14,841 bases of DNA from Tannerella sp. (lineage in GTDB: Bacteria; Bacteroidota; Bacteroidia; Bacteroidales; Tannerellaceae), in contig JAITBC010000209.1 in the NCBI GenBank assembly GCA_031283785.1, positions 1 through 14,841 on the forward strand, written 5' to 3'. Below, in pieces: positions 1 to 6,671 of the stretch. How positions within the stretch are numbered: the stretch's first letter is position 1; every line of letters starts with the position of its first letter. The translations under genes were made by a program, and so were the position numbers. The notes under the pieces are model-generated. The model ran no database searches. It saw nothing but the letters and a program-made list of their open reading frames with translations, and had not been told where the DNA came from.

Positions 1-59
1 ATAATATGATTACTTTTTCCGAAGACAATAGCATAAATATAACCAGCCATTTTTTTCAT
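1..59 (-). CDS. Start of a downstream gene, truncated by the window edge
   Basis: An ATG at 59-57 overlaps the TGA stop of the PA14-containing GH3 gene in an ATGA arrangement, which is typical of translational coupling within an operon. The frame stays open for the 19 codons left in the window and begins Met-Lys-Lys-Met-Ala-Gly-Tyr. The first residues are basic and then partly hydrophobic, so a signal peptide is possible, but too little is visible to tell. The function cannot be inferred. The overlap suggests that the enzyme operon continues to the left. Nineteen codons can stay open by chance, so this call rests mainly on the overlap and on the shared direction of every other gene. Confidence 0.45.
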   Translation of the reverse strand, partial: MKKMAGYIYAIVFGKSNHI

Positions 60-2602
60 AATGTAATCTCTTTTGTTATGCGGATATCTTCGGATGAGGC
101 GCCCGTCATGAAACGATAAACGCCCGAAGGAACGACAAATGTCGCTTTTTCGTCATCCCAATAGCGAAGATTTTCCTTTTGTATGATGATTTCTATTTTT
201 TCCGTCTGTCCTTTCCTGATAAAAACACGCTTGAAACCTTTCAATTGTTTGACAGGTAAAAGGATATTCATATCGGGCAGTTTGACGTACAGTTGAGCGA
301 CTTCGCTACCGTCTCTTTTCCCTGTGTTTTTTACATCGAAATTGACCCGGATGATTTCTCCTTCATCATTGACCGTCAGGTTTTTGTATTCGAAGGACGT
401 ATAACTCAAACCGTAACCGAAAGGATAAAGCGGTTTACCCGTAAAATATTGATATGTGCGTCCTTTCGTCACATCGTAATCATCGAATGGCGGCAGTTCG
501 TCCGGACTGTTATAATAGGTGAGCGGCAACCTTCCGGCAGGATTATAGTCGCCGAACAGAACTTCCGCAACAGCCATCCCGCCCTGTTCACCCGGATACC
601 AGGCATTGATAATTGCAGGAATATTATCGTTCATCCAGTTAATCGCCAGCGAACTTCCGGCTACAAGCGCCACAATCGTATTCGGATTCACCTTATAGAT
701 TTCACGGATAAATTCCTCCTGATCTTTCGGCAGGCGTATATCACTGCGGTCTTTTCCCTCGCGTTCGATACTTTTGTTGATTCCCAGCACAGCAATGGCA
801 ATGTCGCACTCGCGAACGGCTTTTCCCGCGTCGCCGTACAAATCCAGCCGGCTTTTCTTGTTTGTAGATGGGATTCGCCACGACAAACGGGCAATGGCAG
901 CATCGCGGTTATCGTAATATTCCGCTTGCAGAAGGTAATCTTTCCCGGCTTCCAAATCCATACGGACAGTATCTGTGCGGACGCTATGCCCCGCCCATGC
1001 ATCGATCACCTTCTGTCCGTCAATAAACAGACGGCAACCGTCGTCGGACGTGAAGGCGAAAGTGTATGTTCCGGATATTGTCGGGCGGAGTTTCCCTTTC
1101 CAGCGAATCGAAACGGGCGATTTCGGGAGGAAAGGATCAGGCGCCTGATTGGCCGGCTCGAAGTTAATCCATTCGTCTTTACGGACTTTCGGGTCGCCTT
1201 CCAGATTCCGGTCGGCAAAATATTCGGCTTGCAAACCTTCGGGAAAATACGACTGGGATATCAGTTCATAGCCATCCAATGCCGAGACCCAGGGCGCATA
1301 TACGATTTTTACCTTATCGCCCACTTTTTCACGGATGCCGGCAAGGATGGATACCGGCTGATTTAAAGGAAATCCGCTGTAGTCGCCAAACTCGCAATTG
1401 GCGGCATTTATTCCTACAACAGCAATTGATTTTACCTTTTTCAGGTCGATGGGCAAGGCATTATTCGTATTTTTCAGCAAGACAATGCTTTGACGGGCTG
1501 CTTCGAGCGCCAGTTCCCTATGCTCGGGCGAACCGACCACCGAAGGAGAGATCTTATTGTATGGGTTATTCGAAGGATTATCAAAAAGCCCCAAACGTAT
1601 TCTCGCCCTCAGCACATGGTATGCGGCGGAATCAATATCCGCATCGGAAACCATTTTCTGCCTGTACGCGTTCAATAGCGGCTGGATGTAAACGTTATCC
1701 CCGCATTCCAAGTCTAATCCGGCTTTGATGGAAAGTGTGGCGGCCGTTTCCCGTGTTTTGACGTATTTGTGTCCACTGACCAGCAAAGCCGGTCCTCCGC
1801 AATCGGAAACGACATAGCCGTCGAAGCCCCAGTCTTCGCGTAATACTTTCCGTATCAACCATGGATTGGCGGTGCAAGGCACGTCGTTAATAGCGTTATA
1901 CGCAGTCATGATGGAAGCCGCTTTTCCTTCCTTGACGCACAGTTCGAATGGTGCGAGATAATATTCCCTCAACAGCCGTTCGGGAACCTGCGGATTGGCT
2001 TCAAAGCGGTTGTGTTCTTCATTGTTGACGGCGAAATGCTTTGGTGTGGAAACGATTTTCAGGTATTTAGGATCATTGCCTTGAAGTCCTTTCACAAAAG
2101 CGGCGCCCAAAATGCCCGACAAAAACGGGTCTTCCCCGTAAGTTTCGGGCGTACGTCCCCAGCGCGGGTCACGAGCCATATTCACCGTTGGCGACCAGAA
2201 GGTAAGCAAATCGCTGAACTGGGCTTTTTGCTGTTTTCCCTGTTCCAGTTCGTTCCAGCGGGCGCGGGCTTCGTCCGAAATAGCAGTAGCAATCCGGTAA
2301 TGCAAATCGGGATTCCACATGGAAGCCAGTCCGATAGCTTGCGGAAAGACCGTGAAATTTCCCGGACGAACAACACCATGCAAGGCTTCATTACCGTGAT
2401 AATATTTATCAATCCCCAAACGGGTAATTTCGGGCGAAGTAGCGCGCAAAAGATCTGTCTTTTCCTCGACCGTGAGCCGTGACAGCAAATCCATAACGCG
2501 GTCGTGAAGAGGCGCATTTTCGTCGCGGAACAATTCCTGCGCACTCAATGCCGGAATTTGCAGTAATACAATGATTGCAAGAATATAACGAATGATTTTC
2601 AT
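56..2602 (-). CDS. Glycoside hydrolase family 3 with PA14 insert, beta-xylosidase/beta-glucosidase type
   Basis: This is a secreted retaining exo-beta-glycosidase of 848 aa. A signal peptide covers about residues 1-21 (hydrophobic core, then Leu-Ser-Ala-Gln) and has no lipobox, so a periplasmic location is likely. The GH3 barrel spans about 35-335 and holds NEALHG (71-76), KHFAVNNEEHNR (188-199) and the nucleophile Asp267 in VVSDCGG. The second GH3 domain (about 373-735) is split by a PA14 domain at about 455-578. The likely acid/base is Glu615 in EREGKDR, which fits the EG-x-DR motif of the family. A fibronectin III-like domain follows at about 760-835. Glu72 and Cys268 resemble the -1 subsite of GH3 beta-xylosidases rather than typical glucosidases (Asp and Trp), so xylose or arabinose is a fair guess; this is inference. 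The gene lies 36 bases after the GH71/99-like gene and ends overlapping a further start. Confidence 0.93.
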   Translation of the reverse strand: MKIIRYILAIIVLLQIPALSAQELFRDENAPLHDRVMDLLSRLTVEEKTDLLRATSPEITRLGIDKYYHGNEALHGVVRPGNFTVFPQAIGLASMWNPDLHYRIATAISDEARARWNELEQGKQQKAQFSDLLTFWSPTVNMARDPRWGRTPETYGEDPFLSGILGAAFVKGLQGNDPKYLKIVSTPKHFAVNNEEHNRFEANPQVPERLLREYYLAPFELCVKEGKAASIMTAYNAINDVPCTANPWLIRKVLREDWGFDGYVVSDCGGPALLVSGHKYVKTRETAATLSIKAGLDLECGDNVYIQPLLNAYRQKMVSDADIDSAAYHVLRARIRLGLFDNPSNNPYNKISPSVVGSPEHRELALEAARQSIVLLKNTNNALPIDLKKVKSIAVVGINAANCEFGDYSGFPLNQPVSILAGIREKVGDKVKIVYAPWVSALDGYELISQSYFPEGLQAEYFADRNLEGDPKVRKDEWINFEPANQAPDPFLPKSPVSIRWKGKLRPTISGTYTFAFTSDDGCRLFIDGQKVIDAWAGHSVRTDTVRMDLEAGKDYLLQAEYYDNRDAAIARLSWRIPSTNKKSRLDLYGDAGKAVRECDIAIAVLGINKSIEREGKDRSDIRLPKDQEEFIREIYKVNPNTIVALVAGSSLAINWMNDNIPAIINAWYPGEQGGMAVAEVLFGDYNPAGRLPLTYYNSPDELPPFDDYDVTKGRTYQYFTGKPLYPFGYGLSYTSFEYKNLTVNDEGEIIRVNFDVKNTGKRDGSEVAQLYVKLPDMNILLPVKQLKGFKRVFIRKGQTEKIEIIIQKENLRYWDDEKATFVVPSGVYRFMTGASSEDIRITKEITL

Positions 2603-2638
2603 GTTTATATATTTTTAATTGACTGTCATACCCGTATT

Positions 2639-3901
2639 TTATTCACTTTCCCTCTGAGGCATTTTGAAACTCAACGGTTTTTGCCTTTTCAGCATTTTGG
2701 AAGCCTCGCCGGTCAGCCATAAATAATGGTCGGAAGGCATACCTTCCAAATCGACAAACTTGGCGACTTCGCTTACGGGCGGATTATCACTTACCTTGAA
2801 GATTGCCGTACCCTCGTTTACCTCGTCGAACATGGCAACATAAAGCATTTCGGCTCCGGCATTTATTGCCGTGGAAATCTGTTGCCAGTAAAAACGTCCT
2901 TTTTGGCGGGGAATAGAGCCAACCGGCTTAACATCGTCGGGAAACTCAAAACGACTGAGATTGTGCCAACTAAACCCCGGCGTAACACAGGGAACATAAC
3001 CGATACTGTTTCGATTACACCATTCTATATCGTCAAGAATCACATCTCGATAGCGCTCCATATCGTTGTGCAGCAGAGGCGAAAATCGTTGCACCGTCCA
3101 AGGCATGACGAGGTCGGCGCTACGGATAATCGTATGCAGATAAGGGTCATGCACACAATCGGCGTTCAAATCGCGCCAGAAAGTCGGCACACCCAACATA
3201 ACGCTGCATCCGCCGTATTCGGGGTCGTTTTTGAGGAAGTCGATGAAACGTTCAATTCCGATATTGCGGATATCATACGGACGGTCGGGAAATCCTATGC
3301 CCCAAATTGTTACAAGCGGTTTCCCGTCGTAGAAAACGTAAGTCTGAGCGCCTGCCTGGTTTGTCACCTTCAGTGAATCGACCAAATATTTCCAGTCGTC
3401 AATCAAAACCGAACAATCCTCATTTTGCGCCCGAAGTCCCGATAAATCGTACATGATACCTACGGAGCGCCGGTATTTGGACGCCGCTTCGAAGGCATTT
3501 TTGATAATCGTCGCAGGACGGGCATTCGGTTTGGCATTACTGAAAAACCGCTGCATGAAAACGCCATCCAGACCATACTCTTGCATCCATTTAAAATGCA
3601 GGTCTATAGTACTTTTATCCGCAGAACTAAAGAATCGGGCGGTAGATCCGTCGGCATGTTTCAAGCCTGTCGGATAAGTCTTTTCATACTCGCTCACGTC
3701 AGGCCACATGTCGATACGCACTTTCGTTTCGTCAGGATACATCACTCCGTTGGAGGACGCTCTGAACCATCCCTGGTATCCCGCCATAATCAATCCCTTA
3801 TAGCTGGGATAAAGCGTATTTTGGGAATGTTTGTTCTGAGCCATTCCCGCCGTTGCGATACCGAAGCAAACGGCAAAAATTATAACTGTCCGAGTTTTCA
3901 T
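2639..3901 (-). CDS. GH71/GH99-like secreted glycosidase
   Basis: This 420-aa protein has a signal peptide of about 22 residues ending Ala-Gly-Met-Ala-Gln and belongs to the GH71/99-like group of TIM-barrel enzymes common in Bacteroidetes loci. Visible motifs are GYQGWF (41-46), the stretch around WMQEYGLDGVFMQRF (105-119), and YVAMFDEVNEGTAIFK (354-369). Characterised GH99 endo-mannosidases use two Glu residues three apart near the C-terminal end of the barrel (an NEWHE-type motif). Glu360 and Glu363 in DEVNEG have the same spacing and place, so they are my candidate catalytic pair. The substrate is unknown: true GH99 acts on alpha-mannosides and GH71 on alpha-1,3-glucan, but this subgroup is largely uncharacterised. 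The gene follows the ceramidase-like gene by 6 bases and precedes the GH3-PA14 gene by 36, so it is in the same operon. Confidence 0.85.
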   Translation of the reverse strand: MKTRTVIIFAVCFGIATAGMAQNKHSQNTLYPSYKGLIMAGYQGWFRASSNGVMYPDETKVRIDMWPDVSEYEKTYPTGLKHADGSTARFFSSADKSTIDLHFKWMQEYGLDGVFMQRFFSNAKPNARPATIIKNAFEAASKYRRSVGIMYDLSGLRAQNEDCSVLIDDWKYLVDSLKVTNQAGAQTYVFYDGKPLVTIWGIGFPDRPYDIRNIGIERFIDFLKNDPEYGGCSVMLGVPTFWRDLNADCVHDPYLHTIIRSADLVMPWTVQRFSPLLHNDMERYRDVILDDIEWCNRNSIGYVPCVTPGFSWHNLSRFEFPDDVKPVGSIPRQKGRFYWQQISTAINAGAEMLYVAMFDEVNEGTAIFKVSDNPPVSEVAKFVDLEGMPSDHYLWLTGEASKMLKRQKPLSFKMPQRESE

Positions 3902-3907
3902 ATCTGT

Positions 3908-5167
3908 TTATTTTTTAAATACTTCCATCATTTGATAATAATTTTCCAATTGTTTAAGCATGATTTTTTCTCCCGCTCCGATTTCTATAAGGTCGGGACC
4001 ATGGTCGGCTCCATATCCACCGTAAGCAGCCGAACGGACGTCGGGGAGGTAAATCGGCCATTTACCACCGTTCCATGTATATCCGAACAGGAAAGGCACA
4101 AGACCGTAAGGCTGAAATTCACGTTTCCAATCTATCTGAAACTTGATGAACGGTTCGCCGGGAACGGTTGCTATCACATAACGGTTGTTAATGGAAATCA
4201 CTGAAAAATGTACATTATAATACAGTTTTTTGTCATAACGTCCTGTGAAAAACAATGAATCGGCATACACCTTGATATTCGTTTCATCGTGAGGGTTGGG
4301 GTACAGTTCTTTTGCCAGCTTCACGGCTTCGATAGAAAGGAGTTTACCCATACGGTCAATCAGGTCGTAGTTTGAAGGTCGCGGATCATCGGGTCCTGTT
4401 CTTCCGCCATCCTTGAAAAGCGGCGCCTGGTTGCCTCCGCCACCCTGTACAAACAAGCAGGTGATGGAATTATTAAAAGCTTCTTCAGTGTACTTGGTCG
4501 CATAACCAACGTAATCGGCAGAAATTTCGAAATTATTCCATGCCACATCGGGATGACAGGCATAATTCATTATCAATACGCGGGGAATCCCGTCTTTATC
4601 TTCCAGTTTAATGATACCCACCGCATTATCTACAGGACCATGTGGAATACGTTCGGGATTGACGGCGCGGTAATGATCGTCGCCCAACCACGATTCGCGC
4701 GCACGTCCGTCTTCGCGAAGAATCAAACGGTTGAAACTTAATTGCGGAAAATACCGGTATCCTCCGGAAATAGCAGCTTCGAACATATTTCCCGAAGCGG
4801 TTTTCATTGCCGATGTAATCCGTTCTTCCATAAAATCTCTGGGTCCGGCTTGCGCCGAATGAGTATGTTGAGGACAAAAATATATATCTTTAAGGTTAAA
4901 CTGATTTTTCAATTTCTCTGCCAGAGGAATATTCGTATAACCACCCAAGTCCAGTGATACAAAAGCGATTCGAGAATTTCCCGCTTCCAGAATTAATGTC
5001 CTTACATACAGCGAATCATGGACGGGATATCTTGGATTCGGCGGAGTGATATTCACTTTCGCCGTGCCTGCCAGTAATTTATCGACAGCAAACGCCATAT
5101 CCGGATTGAACATCATATACCCGAAAATCAGCATGAGTGATAAATATTTTATACTTTTCATTTTCAT
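3908..5167 (-). CDS. Short neutral/alkaline ceramidase-fold hydrolase
   Basis: This 419-aa secreted protein has a signal peptide of about 27 residues ending Ala-Phe-Ala-Val and resembles the N-terminal catalytic domain of neutral/alkaline non-lysosomal ceramidase, a zinc amidase. The supporting motifs are LLAGTAKVNITPP (31-43), CPQHTHSAQAGP (98-109), NYACHPD (201-207), QGGGGNQAP (241-249) and ATVPGEPF (333-340). His101 or His103, His205, Glu338 and a Tyr at 382 or 385 are likely zinc ligands by analogy with the known His-His-Glu-Tyr site. Bacterial ceramidases are usually around 650 aa with a C-terminal beta domain; that domain is missing here, and the protein stops soon after AAYGGYG. Short relatives occur in carbohydrate loci, where their substrate is not established, so cleavage of an amide or ester on a glycoconjugate is only inferred. 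Gaps to its neighbours are 9 and 6 bases. Confidence 0.85.
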   Translation of the reverse strand: MKMKSIKYLSLMLIFGYMMFNPDMAFAVDKLLAGTAKVNITPPNPRYPVHDSLYVRTLILEAGNSRIAFVSLDLGGYTNIPLAEKLKNQFNLKDIYFCPQHTHSAQAGPRDFMEERITSAMKTASGNMFEAAISGGYRYFPQLSFNRLILREDGRARESWLGDDHYRAVNPERIPHGPVDNAVGIIKLEDKDGIPRVLIMNYACHPDVAWNNFEISADYVGYATKYTEEAFNNSITCLFVQGGGGNQAPLFKDGGRTGPDDPRPSNYDLIDRMGKLLSIEAVKLAKELYPNPHDETNIKVYADSLFFTGRYDKKLYYNVHFSVISINNRYVIATVPGEPFIKFQIDWKREFQPYGLVPFLFGYTWNGGKWPIYLPDVRSAAYGGYGADHGPDLIEIGAGEKIMLKQLENYYQMMEVFKK

Positions 5168-5176
5168 AATATTTTA

Positions 5177-6658
5177 TTATTGCTTAACTGTCTGTACAAT
5201 CAAATCGGCAATTTTAGCCGGGTCATTCGGTTCGAGAGGATAATGTCCTCTACCCTGGTCAACGACCACCGTCATTTTCCCCGGATAACGTTTTTTCATC
5301 TCGTTTGTCTGGGTTTTCAGATTTGGGTCAAGACTTCCGCTTACGTGTATAACAAGCACTTTCGCCGCAGCTAAAGGCTTCAGGTTGTCCATTGGTTGCA
5401 CTTTTGCAAGCGAAGAGCGCAAAATCGGATTTTCCCCGTAAATGCAGGCTACCTTGCCGGGATTCTCGATCGCCCACACATAGACCTCTCCTGTGGCAGC
5501 GCCTCGTCCAGCCAATACGGTTTTTGAGGAAAAGCCTTTGTTGACCAGATATTTATATACAATATCCCAATGTTTAAGAATCGGACCGTCGGCATTATAC
5601 GGAACAGGAGCGACTACAATATAAAAACCTTTTGCAAGCAGTTCCAAATCCACTGCCGAATTGCCGTCCAGCCGGTCGCAACGGAAAACCCACGGATTAC
5701 CTGCCGCCGCCTGTTTGGGAACATACACGGTTACAGCGCCTTCCACTCCTTCCAGCGAGAAAGAATAGTTATCGTAATTTCCGGTAAAATAAGGTCCCCA
5801 TTTGCTAATCCAAACTTTTTCGGACGGAGCATATTCGTATTTGACTGTTGTGCTGTAAAAATTTGATTTTTTCGCTCTCTCGGGCAGAAATGTCGGTTTA
5901 TCCTGTGGTTTTTCCTTAAAACTTTGTTCGATAAAATCCGCAATAATATCCGGATTACTCAGGCTGTGAGGGTGATGCGCTGTTCCGTCTTTGACAAGAA
6001 CAGAAAAACGCCCGCCGTTTGCATGGTAAAGACCTTGAATTGCATACGTATTATGCAAAATCGGGTCGATGCTTCCGCAAATATTCAGGACAGGGACATC
6101 ATTTGCGGCAAGTAAATCCATCTTCATCAGACTCGTATGCGAAAGTCCCGGATTATCGGCACAGATAGCCGAAACTTTTTCGGGATGCGTTGTTCCCCAA
6201 GTATAAGCATTCGACCCGCCACGGCTCATCCCGATGAAGGAGGGTTTTGGAGACAAGCCATGTTCCTCCGTAAGAAACTTATACCACACATCCCATGTTT
6301 CGTCGGGGTCGGTTGTAATATAAGCGATATGAAAGCCTCTTTTCAGAAGTTCGATTTCCGCCTGCGGAGCGTGATCCCAATAGCAACCGCGCCAACTCCA
6401 TGGATTTCCTTCAGCCGCCTGTTTCGGAACAACGACAATACAACGCCTCGTGCCTTTTTCGGGCGCTACAACTCCATTTCCTTCCTGCGGAGTCGCTTTA
6501 ATCGACTTTATTTGCAAAGTCGTTTCGTTAATCACAAAGTCATAGCGGTCAAAACCATGCCATTGCGTTTTCTCTCCCGTGAAAGACTGTGCAAAGTTCG
6601 TAAATCCGCCGAAAAACATTAATAACAGGGAAAATATTCCCACTACATTTATTTTCAT
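5177..6658 (-). CDS. Tandem alpha/beta hydrolase, second copy lacking the nucleophile
   Basis: This 493-aa secreted protein (signal peptide about 1-24, ending Asn-Phe-Ala-Gln) consists of two related alpha/beta hydrolase domains. Repeat 1 (about 30-250) has VVPKQAAEGNPW at 75-86, a nucleophile elbow GMSRGG with Ser145, Asp198 in GSIDP, and His at 228-231, so it looks catalytically complete. Repeat 2 (about 275-493) has the matching YVPKQAAAGNPW at 312-323, Asp444 in GSLDP and His472 in RGHYP, but the elbow reads AGRGAA, placing Gly386 where the Ser should be. It is therefore probably a non-catalytic copy that binds substrate or shapes the active site of repeat 1. An esterase role on an acylated glycan is the simplest reading; the substrate is unknown. 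The gene follows the discoidin-bearing GH3 gene by 13 bases. Confidence 0.88.
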   Translation of the reverse strand: MKINVVGIFSLLLMFFGGFTNFAQSFTGEKTQWHGFDRYDFVINETTLQIKSIKATPQEGNGVVAPEKGTRRCIVVVPKQAAEGNPWSWRGCYWDHAPQAEIELLKRGFHIAYITTDPDETWDVWYKFLTEEHGLSPKPSFIGMSRGGSNAYTWGTTHPEKVSAICADNPGLSHTSLMKMDLLAANDVPVLNICGSIDPILHNTYAIQGLYHANGGRFSVLVKDGTAHHPHSLSNPDIIADFIEQSFKEKPQDKPTFLPERAKKSNFYSTTVKYEYAPSEKVWISKWGPYFTGNYDNYSFSLEGVEGAVTVYVPKQAAAGNPWVFRCDRLDGNSAVDLELLAKGFYIVVAPVPYNADGPILKHWDIVYKYLVNKGFSSKTVLAGRGAATGEVYVWAIENPGKVACIYGENPILRSSLAKVQPMDNLKPLAAAKVLVIHVSGSLDPNLKTQTNEMKKRYPGKMTVVVDQGRGHYPLEPNDPAKIADLIVQTVKQ

Positions 6659-6671
6659 GACATTCTACTAA

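Noticed and set aside
293..1366. 357-codon plus-strand ORF opposite the PA14-containing GH3 gene
   Set aside because: It lies entirely antisense to a gene with intact GH3 and PA14 motifs, and its translation shows no recognisable domain. It is a shadow frame, as are the other plus-strand ORFs in the window.
3908..5167. Calling this protein a true ceramidase
   Set aside because: Only the N-terminal fold and likely metal ligands are visible. The usual C-terminal domain is absent and the neighbours are glycosidases, so only the fold family is claimed.
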